A stretch of 64,000 bases of DNA, taken from Sideroxyarcus emersonii (GTDB taxonomy: Bacteria; Pseudomonadota; Gammaproteobacteria; Burkholderiales; Gallionellaceae). Each line of letters opens with the position of its first letter. Within the stretch, counting starts at the first letter, position 1. Position numbers and translations under genes: made by a program. The stretch spans positions 1,983,001 to 2,047,000 of the forward strand of contig NZ_AP023423.1 in assembly GCF_021654335.1 (NCBI RefSeq), in the 5' to 3' direction. Of the stretch, positions 55,750 through 64,000 are shown piece after piece. The notes under the pieces are model-generated. The model saw nothing but the letters and a program-made list of their open reading frames with translations, made no database searches and had not been told where the DNA came from.

Positions 55750-57618
55750 TCACTTTTCCAGTTCCGATAACTTGTGCCCGGTCAGCGCATGCTTGACGCT
55801 CTGGTCCATGCGCTTCTGGGCGAATTCGGTGGTAGCCAGGTTCAGCGCCTCCACCGTGCGCTTGATGGCCTGGTGGTCGCTGCCGTCCAGCGCCGTGCGC
55901 AGCGCATCCATACTGGCACGGATGCGCGCCTGCGCAGCCGCATCGAGCAGCGCATCGCCGTCCTGCTGCAGCGCATTATCCACTGCCTCCAGCAATTGCT
56001 TCGCCTCGGTCTGCTGCTCGCGCAAGGCGCGCGCCTGCATGTCCTCGCGCGCATGCTGTGCCGAGTCTTGCAGCATGCGGGTGATCTCCTCGTCGCTGAG
56101 GCCGTAGGATGGTTTCACCGTGATGTGCGACTCGACCCCGCTGCTCGTCTCTCGCGCCGAGACGCTGAGCAGTCCGTCCGCGTCCACCTGGAAAGTGACG
56201 CGGATGCGTGCCGCCCCGGCCACCATCGGCGGAATGCCACGCAACTCGAACTTCGCCAGCGAACGGCAATCGCTCACCAGTTCGCGCTCGCCCTGCACCA
56301 CGTGGATGCTCATCGCGGTCTGGCCGTCCTTGTAGGTGGTGAATTCCTGCGCCCGCGCATTCGGGATGGTGCTGTTGCGCGGGATGATCTTCTCCACCAG
56401 CCCGCCCATGGTCTCGATGCCGAGCGACAACGGGATCACGTCCAGCAACAGCCAGTCGTCGCCGCTGCGATTGCCTGCCAGCACGTTGGCCTGGATGGCG
56501 GCGCCCAGCGCCACCACCTTGTCCGGGTCGAGGTTGTTCAGCGGGATCTGGCCGAAGAACTCCCCCACCGCCTGCTGTACCTGCGGCATGCGCGTAGAGC
56601 CGCCGACCATCACCGTACCTTTGATGTCTTCCACCTTCAGCTTGGCATCGCGCAACGCCCGGCGCGTGGCCTGCAGCGTGCGGGCAACCAGGTTCTGCGT
56701 CATCTCGTAGAACGCTTCGCGCGTCAGCGTCAGATCCACCAGCTCGCCGGTGCTGAGCACCGCAGTGATCTGCGTCTGCGGATATTCGGTGAGCTGCTCC
56801 TTGGCGATGCGCGAATGCGTCAGCAGCAGGCGCGTGTCATGCGGCCCCAGCGCCGACAGGCCGGCATTCTCCAGCACCCAGCAATAGATGCGGCGGTCGA
56901 AATCGTCGCCGCCCAGTGCCGAGTCGCCGTTGGTGGCCAGCACTTCGAACACGCCTTTGGACAGCTTCAGGATGGAGATATCGAAAGTCCCGCCGCCGAG
57001 GTCGTATACCGCATAGACGCCTTCGGCGGCATTATCCAGGCCGTAGGCGATGGCTGCCGCCGTCGGTTCGTTCAGCAGGCGCAGCACATTCAGTCCGGCC
57101 AGCCTGGCAGCATCCTTGGTGGCCTGGCGCTGCGCATCGTCGAAATAGGCCGGCACGGTGATGACCGCGCCGACCAGTTCGCCGCCCAGCGAAAGCTCGG
57201 CCCGCTCGCGCAGCACCTTGAGTATCTCGGCCGAGACTTCGACCGGACTCCTGGTGCCTGCGGCCGTGCGCAATTGCAGCATGCCCGGCGCATCGACGAA
57301 GCGATACGGCAAGTTGCCGACTTCGCCCACGTCCTTCAGGCCGCGTCCCATGAAGCGCTTGACCGAAACAATAGTGTTCTGCGGATCGTCGCTTTGCACC
57401 GCCTGGGCCTCGTGGCCGACCTGGACCTTGCCGTCCGCAGCATAGCGCACCACCGAAGGCAGCATGGCGCAGCCCTGGATGTCGTTGAGCACCGTGCTGA
57501 TGCCGTTGCGCACCGTGGCGACAAGGGAATTGGTCGTACCGAGGTCGATGCCGACTGCCAGACGATGTTGATGGGGAGCGGCGCTGAGGCCGGGTTCTGC
57601 GATTTGCAACAGGGCCAT
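55750..57618 (-). CDS. hscA: Fe-S chaperone ATPase HscA (Hsp70 family)
   Basis: A 622-residue specialised Hsp70 that frees clusters from IscU with HscB. The N-terminal [14 protein letters not shown] (near 22-35), the ATPase block [12 protein letters not shown], the [11 protein letters not shown] hinge and the C-terminal substrate domain are intact; length matches HscA, shorter than DnaK. Gaps of 2 bases to hscB and 1 base to fdx show a tight operon. Confidence 0.96.
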   Translation of the reverse strand: MALLQIAEPGLSAAPHQHRLAVGIDLGTTNSLVATVRNGISTVLNDIQGCAMLPSVVRYAADGKVQVGHEAQAVQSDDPQNTIVSVKRFMGRGLKDVGEVGNLPYRFVDAPGMLQLRTAAGTRSPVEVSAEILKVLRERAELSLGGELVGAVITVPAYFDDAQRQATKDAARLAGLNVLRLLNEPTAAAIAYGLDNAAEGVYAVYDLGGGTFDISILKLSKGVFEVLATNGDSALGGDDFDRRIYCWVLENAGLSALGPHDTRLLLTHSRIAKEQLTEYPQTQITAVLSTGELVDLTLTREAFYEMTQNLVARTLQATRRALRDAKLKVEDIKGTVMVGGSTRMPQVQQAVGEFFGQIPLNNLDPDKVVALGAAIQANVLAGNRSGDDWLLLDVIPLSLGIETMGGLVEKIIPRNSTIPNARAQEFTTYKDGQTAMSIHVVQGERELVSDCRSLAKFELRGIPPMVAGAARIRVTFQVDADGLLSVSARETSSGVESHITVKPSYGLSDEEITRMLQDSAQHAREDMQARALREQQTEAKQLLEAVDNALQQDGDALLDAAAQARIRASMDALRTALDGSDHQAIKRTVEALNLATTEFAQKRMDQSVKHALTGHKLSELEK

Positions 57619-57620
57619 GT

Positions 57621-58163
57621 TCAGGAGTCTATTTCGTCGAATGCGGAGCCGATCTCTTCCGCAAGTTTCTCAAGGAATTTGAGTTTGCGCACTATACCCG
57701 ATGCGCCAGCGTAATCGCGAGCCTCGTCGATGACGGCGGCGAGCTGCCGTTGCAGGGTATGTTCCTCATGCTGCACGCGCTGTTCCAGCGCTTCCAGCGC
57801 ATCGGCATCCCTGGCCTGCTTCGCCTCTTCCAGCGCTTCCCGCCATTCCATCTGCTGCATCAGGAAATCGGTCGGCATCGAGGTGTTGAGTTCCTCCTGC
57901 GTATCGACGCCATGCAGCGACAGCAGGTAGCGTGCGCGGTTCAGCGGATTGCGCAGCGTCTGGTAGCCTTCGTTGACGCGTGTCGCCCACTGCATGGACA
58001 GGCGGCGTTCCGACTCGGGCAGATGGGCGAACTTGTCCGGATGGACATGCACCTGCAGTGCCCGATAGCTGCGCTCCAGCGCATCTCCATCGATCAGAAA
58101 GCGGACTGGAAGATTGAAGAGATGAAAATAATCCTGCTGGAAATCCGAGGTCAGGATATCCAT
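57621..58163 (-). CDS. hscB: Fe-S co-chaperone HscB (J-domain)
   Basis: A 180-residue J-domain co-chaperone. The HPD motif sits in [13 protein letters not shown] and stimulates HscA ATPase; the C-terminal half ([15 protein letters not shown] on) binds IscU. The start ATG at MDILTSDF overlaps the iscA stop by 1 base. Confidence 0.95.
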   Translation of the reverse strand: MDILTSDFQQDYFHLFNLPVRFLIDGDALERSYRALQVHVHPDKFAHLPESERRLSMQWATRVNEGYQTLRNPLNRARYLLSLHGVDTQEELNTSMPTDFLMQQMEWREALEEAKQARDADALEALEQRVQHEEHTLQRQLAAVIDEARDYAGASGIVRKLKFLEKLAEEIGSAFDEIDS

Positions 58164-58486
58164 CAAACCTTGAAGCTTTCCCCGCAACCGCAAGAATCCT
58201 TCACGTTCGGATTGTTGAACTTGAACCCTTCGTTCAACCCTTCGCGCGTATAGTCCAGCTCCATGCCGTCGATATACGGCAGGCTGTGCCGATCCACCAG
58301 CACGGTCACGCCGTTGCTGACAAACTGCAGGTCTTCGCTATCCACCATGTCGGCGAATTCCAGCTTGTAGGCCATGCCGGAACAGCCGCTGGTCCTCACG
58401 CCCAGGCGCAGGCCGACGCCCTTGCCGCGCTTGGCCAGGAAATTCTGCACATGTTTCGCCGCATTTTCCGTCAACGAGATCGACAT
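58163..58486 (-). CDS. iscA: Iron-sulfur cluster assembly protein IscA
   Basis: A 107-residue A-type carrier. Cluster-binding cysteines are Cys35 in [10 protein letters not shown] and the pair in CGCGESF near the C-terminus. It lies 8 bases after iscU. Confidence 0.96.
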   Translation of the reverse strand: MSISLTENAAKHVQNFLAKRGKGVGLRLGVRTSGCSGMAYKLEFADMVDSEDLQFVSNGVTVLVDRHSLPYIDGMELDYTREGLNEGFKFNNPNVKDSCGCGESFKV

Positions 58487-58494
58487 GCCGCCTC

Positions 58495-58911
58495 CTATTT
58501 GTTTCCGTTGCAGGCGGCGGTCTCCACCGTTGCGCCATGCTTGGCCTTGTAGTCCGCCACCGCCGCCTTGATGGCATCTTCCGCCAGGATCGAGCAGTGT
58601 ATCTTCACCGGCGGCAACGCCAACTCTTCGGCGATATGCGTATTCTTGATCGCCAGCGCCTGATCCACCGTCTTACCCTTGACCCACTCGGTGACCAGCG
58701 AACTGGAAGCGATGGCCGAACCGCAACCGTAGGTCTTGAACTTCGCATCCTCGATGATGCCGTCCTTGCCGACCTTGATCTGCAGCTTCATCACGTCGCC
58801 GCAAGCGGGTGCGCCGACCATGCCGGTGCCGACGAAGGCATCGTCCTTGTCCAGCGACCCGACGTTGCGCGGGTGTTCATAGTGATCCAATACTTTTTCG
58901 CTATAAGCCAT
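58495..58911 (-). CDS. iscU: Fe-S scaffold protein IscU
   Basis: A 138-residue scaffold on which IscS-derived sulfur and iron form clusters. Ligands Cys37 (APACGD), Cys63 (YGCGSA), His105 and Cys106 (IHCS) and the HscA-recognition motif LPPVK (99-103) are all present. The tail is about ten residues longer than the E. coli protein. Confidence 0.96.
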   Translation of the reverse strand: MAYSEKVLDHYEHPRNVGSLDKDDAFVGTGMVGAPACGDVMKLQIKVGKDGIIEDAKFKTYGCGSAIASSSLVTEWVKGKTVDQALAIKNTHIAEELALPPVKIHCSILAEDAIKAAVADYKAKHGATVETAACNGNK

Positions 58912-58988
58912 TTGTTGCTCCTTTCAGAAGCGGGGAAAAACCGCAGGCGAACCGCTTGCCGGTAATCACCCTGGTTGCCTTGCCGCTT

Positions 58989-60203
58989 TTAATGTGCGGC
59001 CCACTGTACCGAATTCAGGTCGACGCCATCCTTGAACATCTCCCACAGCGGGGACAGGTCACGAAGTTTGGCAATCTTGTCCTGCAACAGTTTCACCACG
59101 TAATCCACTTCTTCCACGGTGGTAAAACGTCCCACGGTGAAACGGATCGAACTGTGCGCCAATTCGTCGTTGCGACCCAGGGCACGCAACACGTAGGACG
59201 GCTCCAGGCTTGCCGAGGTACAGGCCGAGCCGCTCGACACCGCGACATCCTTGACCGCCATGATCAGCGATTCGCCCTCGACGAAGTTGAAGCTCACGTT
59301 CAAATTATGCGGCACGCGATGCTCCATGTCACCGTTCAGGTAGACCTCTTCCATGCCGGACAACCCCTTCCACAGGCGGTCGCGCAACATGCGGATACGT
59401 TCATTCTCGGTCGCCATCTCTTCCTTGGCGATACGGAACGCTTCGCCCATGCCGACAATCTGGTGCGTCGGCAATGTGCCCGAGCGGAAGCCGCGCTCGT
59501 GCCCGCCGCCGTGCATCTGCGCCTCCAGGCGCACGCGCGGCTTGCGGCGCACATACAGCGCACCGATCCCCTTGGGGCCGTAAGTCTTGTGCGCGGAGAA
59601 CGACATCAGGTCGACCTTGAGCTTTTGCAGGTCGATCGCCACCTTGCCGGTCGCCTGCGCCGCATCGACATGGAACAGGATGCCGCGTTCACGGCAGATC
59701 TCGCCGATGGCGGCGACATCCTGGATCACGCCGATCTCGTTGTTGACCAGCATCACCGACACGATCGAGGTATCCGGACGCAGTGCTGCCTTGAACTTTT
59801 CCAGGTCGAGCAGGCCGTTCGGCTCCGGGTCAAGATAGGTCGCCGAGAAACCCTGGCGCTCCAGCTCGCGTACGGTGTCCAGCACCGCCTTGTGCTCGGT
59901 CTGCACCGTGACGATGTGCTTGCCCTTGTCGGCATAGAAATTCGCCGCACCCTTCAGCGCCAGGTTGTTGGATTCGGTCGCGCCCGAGGTCCACACGATC
60001 TCTTTCGGATCGGCGTTGACCAGCGCCGCGACCTGCTCGCGCGCACGCTCCACCGCCTCGTCCGCCACCCAGCCGAAGGAATGCGAACGCGAAGCGGGAT
60101 TGCCGAATTTCTCGGTGAGAAACGGAATCATCGCTTTCGCCACGCGCGGATCGACCGGCGTGGTCGCGGAATAGTCCATGTAGATCGGCAGTTGCAACGT
60201 CAT
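58989..60203 (-). CDS. iscS: Cysteine desulfurase IscS
   Basis: A 404-residue PLP enzyme that draws sulfur from cysteine for clusters and tRNA thiolation. The PLP lysine lies in [12 protein letters not shown] (near 206) and the mobile catalytic cysteine in [15 protein letters not shown] (near 328). The C-terminus LNSVQWAAH is the IscU-binding end. It stands between iscR and iscU. Confidence 0.97.
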   Translation of the reverse strand: MTLQLPIYMDYSATTPVDPRVAKAMIPFLTEKFGNPASRSHSFGWVADEAVERAREQVAALVNADPKEIVWTSGATESNNLALKGAANFYADKGKHIVTVQTEHKAVLDTVRELERQGFSATYLDPEPNGLLDLEKFKAALRPDTSIVSVMLVNNEIGVIQDVAAIGEICRERGILFHVDAAQATGKVAIDLQKLKVDLMSFSAHKTYGPKGIGALYVRRKPRVRLEAQMHGGGHERGFRSGTLPTHQIVGMGEAFRIAKEEMATENERIRMLRDRLWKGLSGMEEVYLNGDMEHRVPHNLNVSFNFVEGESLIMAVKDVAVSSGSACTSASLEPSYVLRALGRNDELAHSSIRFTVGRFTTVEEVDYVVKLLQDKIAKLRDLSPLWEMFKDGVDLNSVQWAAH

Positions 60204-60273
60204 TTCTTTCCTCCTATAACCACAATAGGCTCACCCGGCCTGCGCCGGTCAGCGGATGGTCAGTTGTACCGAT

Positions 60274-60750
60274 TCAGGCAGGCACGCGTTCCGAGCTGTC
60301 GTGCTTTGCCATCATGATGGATGCAGGCATATCAGCACCGTTCCTGCTGGTCTGGCCATCCACCAGTTGCTGGAGATTGATCTTGCTCAGGTATTCGTGG
60401 ATCGCCTCGTTCAGGCCGAACCACAGGTCATGCGTCATGCAAGGCTTGCCGTTATCGCAATTGCCTTTGGTGCCGCATTGGGTGGCATCCAGCGCTTCAT
60501 CCACCGCAGTGATGATATCGACCATGCTGATCTTGTTTGCGGGACGCGCCAGGCAATAGCCGCCGCCCGGGCCGCGTACGCTGGCCACCACATTGTTGCG
60601 GCGCAGCTTGCCGAACAGCTGCTCCAGATAGGACAGCGAAATCTTCTGCCGCTCGCTGATCCCGGCCAGCGTCACCGGCCCTTTGCCGCTGCGCGTCGCC
60701 AAATCCACCATTGCCGTTACCGCAAAACGTCCTTTGGTTGTCAGTCGCAT
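60274..60750 (-). CDS. iscR: Fe-S cluster-sensing regulator IscR
   Basis: A 158-residue Rrf2-family regulator. The winged helix has MRLTTKGRFAVTAMVDLA and SLSYLEQLF; the 2Fe-2S ligands are in QCGTKGNCDNGKPCMTH (three cysteines and the histidine). Holo-IscR represses the isc operon; a matching site covers its own promoter. It is first in the operon, 70 bases before iscS. Confidence 0.96.
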   Translation of the reverse strand: MRLTTKGRFAVTAMVDLATRSGKGPVTLAGISERQKISLSYLEQLFGKLRRNNVVASVRGPGGGYCLARPANKISMVDIITAVDEALDATQCGTKGNCDNGKPCMTHDLWFGLNEAIHEYLSKINLQQLVDGQTSRNGADMPASIMMAKHDSSERVPA

Positions 60751-60844
60751 AACCTTACCCCTCTCAAATTTAAACTGTCCCGGCGCATCGCCGCTCGTTA
60801 CCCCTTTTACTCATGAGGGTGTTACCCCTCCAACATCTGAGGGA

Positions 60845-60873
60845 ATCATAGAATACCTGATTCTTTTAATCAA
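60845..60873 (-). promoter_or_regulatory. isc operon promoter
   Basis: On the minus strand TTGATT (60873-60868), a 17-bp spacer and TATGAT (60850-60845) give a predicted start near 60838, about 88 bases before iscR. The -35 region reaches into the cysE stop codon. Confidence 0.75.
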
Positions 60874-60877
60874 CAAT
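60853..60877. promoter_or_regulatory. IscR type-1 binding site over the isc promoter
   Basis: The 25 bases match the published IscR type-1 consensus ATASYYGACTRWWWYAGTCRRSTAT at 21 positions and cover the -35 box and spacer of the isc promoter. This predicts autorepression by cluster-loaded IscR. Confidence 0.75.
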
Positions 60878-61597
60878 TTTATTTAGATGGTTGGGATCGA
60901 ACTTATCCGCCGTGGCACGCTCCTCTTCCACCCGCACCCCCATCTTTTCCAGCTGCTGCAGGATGAAATCGATGCGCTGGTCGACCGTGACGCTATGCCC
61001 CAGCAATCCGTGGATGGCCTTGGCGAGCGGATCGTTCTGGTCGTTGCCGATGCCGTAGGCGTTAAAACCGTGCGCGACCTTCTTTTCCTCGTCCAGGATG
61101 CGCGCGGGGATGCCCGCAGCGGTGGCGCCATCCGGCACGTCCTTCACCACCACCGCATTGGAGCCGATCTTGGCGCCATTGCCGATGTGGATCGGCCCCA
61201 GCACCTTCGCCCCCGCGCCGATCACCACGCCATTGCCCACGGTGGGATGGCGCTTGCCCTCCTTCCAGGAAGTGCCGCCCAGGGTCACGCCGTGGTACAT
61301 GGTCACATCGTCGCCGATCTCGGCCGTCTCGCCGATCACCACGCCCATGCCGTGATCGATGAAGAAACGCCGCCCGATGGTCGCCCCCGGATGAATCTCG
61401 ATGCCGGTGAACCAGCGTGCGAAGTGCGAAACGAAGCGCGCCAGCCATTTCAATCGCAAGTGCCACAGCGTGTTGGACAGGCGATGAAAGAGGCGCGCAT
61501 GCAGGCCGGGATAGCAGGTGATCACCTCGAAAGTGGTGCGCGCCGCCGGGTCGCGATCGAATACGCTGCTGATGTCTTCTCTAATGTTGTTGAACAT
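60866..61597 (-). CDS. cysE: Serine O-acetyltransferase CysE
   Basis: A 243-residue left-handed beta-helix acetyltransferase that starts cysteine synthesis. The active block [18 protein letters not shown] (near 90-107) and hexapeptide repeats [14 protein letters not shown] follow. The ATG at [10 protein letters not shown] was used for its GGAAGAG ribosome site; another ATG six codons earlier exists. The start lies inside the end of trmJ, so the two overlap by 17 bases. It supplies cysteine, the sulfur source for the isc genes next door. Confidence 0.94.
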   Translation of the reverse strand: MFNNIREDISSVFDRDPAARTTFEVITCYPGLHARLFHRLSNTLWHLRLKWLARFVSHFARWFTGIEIHPGATIGRRFFIDHGMGVVIGETAEIGDDVTMYHGVTLGGTSWKEGKRHPTVGNGVVIGAGAKVLGPIHIGNGAKIGSNAVVVKDVPDGATAAGIPARILDEEKKVAHGFNAYGIGNDQNDPLAKAIHGLLGHSVTVDQRIDFILQQLEKMGVRVEEERATADKFDPNHLNKIVD

Positions 61598-62354
61598 CTG
61601 GGTGCTCTTCCGCATAACGTTTCTTCAGACGGGCATTGTACTCGGTTGCCACAGTCAGCATACCGCGCAGGATGTTGATCTCCTCATCCTCCAGACGGGT
61701 ACGCGAGTACAAGCGGCGCAGCCGCTGCATCAGCCGCGCCGGGTTTTGCGTGGTGAAGAAACCGATCTCGAACAGGGTCTTTTCCAGATGCGCATACAAC
61801 CCCTCCAGGCGCTCATGCGTCGCAGGCTCGATCTGCGGCACGCGCGGCACGAAGCTTTCCGCCGCCGCCACCAGTTCGTAGGCCATCACCTGCACCGCCG
61901 CCGCCACGTTGAGCGAAGAAAACTCCGGATTGGCCGGGATGTTCACCCCCAGCTGCGCCTTGCCCATCTCCTCATTGGTCAGGCCGGACATCTCGGTACC
62001 GAAGAGCAGCGCCACCGGTCCTGCCTGCGCTTCCTGCAACAACTGCGGCATCGCCTCGCGCGGCGTCCGCACCGCGATGGAGATATCGCGCAAGCGCGCA
62101 GTCATTGCCACGGTAAACACCACGCCCTGCAATGCCTCGTCGATGGAACCGCACACCACGGCGTCCTGCAGGATGTCGTCTGCCCCGGCCGCCATCGCCG
62201 TGGCCTGCGCGTCCGGGAAATGGCGTGGATTGATCAGGTACAGATGGCGCAGGCCCATGGTCTTCATCGCCCGCGCCGCGGCGCCGATGTTGCCCGGATG
62301 GGTGGTATGGCTCAGCACCACGCGGATGCCGCTCAAAGGATTAGGTTTATTCAA
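61581..62354 (-). CDS. trmJ: tRNA (cytidine/uridine-2'-O-)-methyltransferase TrmJ
   Basis: A SPOUT-class methyltransferase acting on tRNA position 32. Blocks seen are [34 protein letters not shown] (near 128-141) and the knot helix with [12 protein letters not shown]. No ATG lies at the right place; the TTG giving [15 protein letters not shown] yields 257 residues, close to the E. coli length, but lacks a clear ribosome site. It is divergent from suhB across 63 bases. Confidence 0.9.
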   Translation of the reverse strand: MNKPNPLSGIRVVLSHTTHPGNIGAAARAMKTMGLRHLYLINPRHFPDAQATAMAAGADDILQDAVVCGSIDEALQGVVFTVAMTARLRDISIAVRTPREAMPQLLQEAQAGPVALLFGTEMSGLTNEEMGKAQLGVNIPANPEFSSLNVAAAVQVMAYELVAAAESFVPRVPQIEPATHERLEGLYAHLEKTLFEIGFFTTQNPARLMQRLRRLYSRTRLEDEEINILRGMLTVATEYNARLKKRYAEEHPDVQQH

Positions 62355-62417
62355 AACGCAATACCAACTAAAATACGCGCCGGATTTCCCCAGCTCATTA
62401 AAAAGGTCGTACTGATT

Positions 62418-63215
62418 ATGCACCCCATGCTCAACATCGCGGTGAAGGCCGCGCGTCGTGCCGGAAACCTGATCCACCGCGCCGCCGACAACCTCGACCA
62501 CCTCACGGTGACCAAGAAATCCCACGCGGATTATGTCAGCGAAGTGGATCGCGCCGCCGAGCGCATCATCATCGAGACCTTGCTGGAAGCCTATCCAGGC
62601 CACGCGATTCTAGCAGAAGAGAGCGGCACCCAAGGCCAGTCGGAATACGTCTGGATCATCGATCCGCTCGACGGCACCACCAACTTCCTGCATGGCGTGC
62701 CGCAGTATGCCGTCTCCATCGGACTGCAGCACAACGGCGTGCTGACCCAGTCCGTGGTGTACGACCCGACCAAGAACGACCTGTTCACCGCCACGCGCGG
62801 GCGCGGCGCTTTCCTCAACGACAAGCGCATCCGCGTCAGCAAGCGCAAGGAAATGATCGACAGCCTGATCGGCACCGGCTTCCCCTACACCCGCTTCGAA
62901 CACATGGATGCCTACATGGCGATCTTCCGCGAACTGATGCAGAAGAGCGCCGGCCTGCGCCGCCCCGGCGCCGCCTCGCTCGACCTCGCCTGGACCGCTG
63001 CCGGCCGTTACGACGGCTTCTTCGAGACCGGCCTCAAGCCCTGGGACATCGCTGCCGGGGCGCTGCTCATCAGCGAAGCGGGCGGCATCGTCACCGACCT
63101 CGCCGGCAACCAGGACTATCTCGCCAGCGGCCATGTGTGCGCGGGCAACCCGCACATCCACGAGCAACTGCTGCAGGTGATCGGACCGCACCTCACTCCA
63201 GGCTTGAAGGGCTGA
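62418..63215 (+). CDS. suhB: Inositol-1-monophosphatase SuhB
   Basis: A 265-residue Mg-dependent inositol monophosphatase family protein; SuhB also joins the rRNA antitermination complex. Metal-binding [12 protein letters not shown] (near 85-96), LAEESG and [15 protein letters not shown] are present. The ATG at [16 protein letters not shown] is the family start. Confidence 0.94.
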   Translation: MHPMLNIAVKAARRAGNLIHRAADNLDHLTVTKKSHADYVSEVDRAAERIIIETLLEAYPGHAILAEESGTQGQSEYVWIIDPLDGTTNFLHGVPQYAVSIGLQHNGVLTQSVVYDPTKNDLFTATRGRGAFLNDKRIRVSKRKEMIDSLIGTGFPYTRFEHMDAYMAIFRELMQKSAGLRRPGAASLDLAWTAAGRYDGFFETGLKPWDIAAGALLISEAGGIVTDLAGNQDYLASGHVCAGNPHIHEQLLQVIGPHLTPGLKG

Positions 63216-63243
63216 CCCACGACAGGCATCGGCAGCCCCCGGC

Positions 63244-64000
63244 ATGGATTCCACCCTCCTCGTCCTGACGATCTCGACCATCGCCATCGTCCTGATCTTC
63301 GAGTACACCAACGGTTTCCATGACGCCGCCAACATCATCGCCACGGTGATCGCCTCGCGCGCGATGACGCCGGTACAGTCGGTGCTGCTGGTCGCCTTTT
63401 TCGAGTTCCTCGGCCCGCTGCTGGGCGGTACGGCGGTGGCCAACACCATCGGCAAACTCATTACGCTGGACGACCTCGATCGCGAACTCGCGCTCACCAT
63501 CGTGCTGTGCGGACTGGTCGGCGCCATCGCCTGGAACCTGCTCACCTGGTGGCGCGGCATCCCCTCCTCCTCTTCGCACGCCCTGGTGGGCGGTCTGGCC
63601 GGGGTGGTTGTGGTATCCGCCGGTTCCAGCCATGTCGCCTGGGGTTTCGCCGAATTGCTGCACGGCGAACTGAACGGCGTCGCCAAAGTGGTCGCCGCAC
63701 TGGTGCTCTCGCCGGTCATCGGCTTCCTGGTCGGCTATGTGCTGCACAAAACCATGCTGCGGCTGCTGCGCGGCACGCACCCTTCGATCAACCGCGACCT
63801 GCGCCACCTGCAGTTCGTCACCTCGGCCGGGCTGGCCTTCTCGCACGGCGCCAACGATGCGCAGAAGAGCATGGGCATCCTGACGCTGGTGCTGGTGCTG
63901 GGCGGCTTCATCCCGACCTTCGACGTGCCGTTCTGGGTGATCCTCTCCTGCTCGCTCGCCATCACGCTCGGCATCCTCTCCGGCGGCTGGCAGATCGTGC
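63244..64000 (+). CDS. pit: PiT-family inorganic phosphate transporter, C-terminus cut by window edge
   Basis: The first 252 residues of a PiT low-affinity phosphate (metal-phosphate) symporter. The family repeats are visible: FEYTNGFHDAANIIATVI (near 20-37), GIPSSSSHALVGGL (near 107-120) and the second copy AFSHGANDAQKSMG (near 199-212). About six membrane segments fall in the visible part. It starts 28 bases after suhB. No phoU-like DUF47 gene precedes it here. Confidence 0.93.
   Translation, partial: MDSTLLVLTISTIAIVLIFEYTNGFHDAANIIATVIASRAMTPVQSVLLVAFFEFLGPLLGGTAVANTIGKLITLDDLDRELALTIVLCGLVGAIAWNLLTWWRGIPSSSSHALVGGLAGVVVVSAGSSHVAWGFAELLHGELNGVAKVVAALVLSPVIGFLVGYVLHKTMLRLLRGTHPSINRDLRHLQFVTSAGLAFSHGANDAQKSMGILTLVLVLGGFIPTFDVPFWVILSCSLAITLGILSGGWQIV

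Overview
The window is about 64 kb of GC-rich, tightly packed chromosome from a betaproteobacterium. The evidence is the order trmJ-cysE-iscRSUA-hscBA-fdx-iscX, an opgH-opgD pair, an ispD/ispF block and the overall codon style. A Nitrosomonadales-like autotroph or iron/sulfur oxidiser (for example Gallionellaceae) would fit, but that placement is inference. I see no rRNA, tRNA, CRISPR array, prophage or transposase gene. Both ends cut genes: mmsA at the left, pit at the right.

Region 1 (1-17.4 kb) is the most unusual part, a catabolic island. Running left from a divergent promoter at about 9.7 kb are a divergent phosphoketolase/transketolase-type thiamine-diphosphate enzyme, a DUF1537 four-carbon acid-sugar kinase, a complete branched-chain-amino-acid-type ABC importer (livK, livH, a livM-livG fusion, livF) and methylmalonate-semialdehyde dehydrogenase. 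Running right are an IclR regulator, a GlcG/HbpS-like protein, lutABC and a serine/alanine-glyoxylate aminotransferase. Glycerate 2-kinase and an AEC-family carrier close the block on the minus strand. Together they look like import and breakdown of a small hydroxy-acid, with flow to pyruvate and 2-phosphoglycerate. No described pathway that I recognise has this gene set, so it is the best candidate for a new system.

Region 2 (17.4-27.2 kb) holds an orphan NarL-type response regulator, the alaA-hom-thrC amino-acid genes with a REP-like inverted repeat between hom and thrC, a DUF498 protein, a MoxR-DUF58-transglutaminase cluster and queD.

Region 3 (27.3-37.3 kb) is rich in cyclic-di-GMP signalling: a PleD-like response regulator, a 1082-residue multi-PAS diguanylate cyclase translationally coupled to an ispD-ispF-tsaB-rimI-udg housekeeping block, and an HD-GYP phosphodiesterase with a periplasmic CxxCH haem-binding sensor.

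Region 4 (37.4-50.6 kb) contains mfd-serB, a small membrane protein with a SUEL-lectin-like domain, the B12-dependent ribonucleotide reductase nrdJ behind a promoter carrying two NrdR-box-like sites, a repeat-rich lipoprotein next to a Spy/CpxP-like protein, and opgH-opgD for periplasmic glucans.

Region 5 (50.7-64 kb) has rhlE, a HI0933-type flavoprotein, small membrane proteins (cytochrome b561, SirB2, DUF2798), dsbB, the complete isc operon with a very good IscR type-1 site over its promoter, cysE, trmJ, suhB and a partial phosphate transporter.
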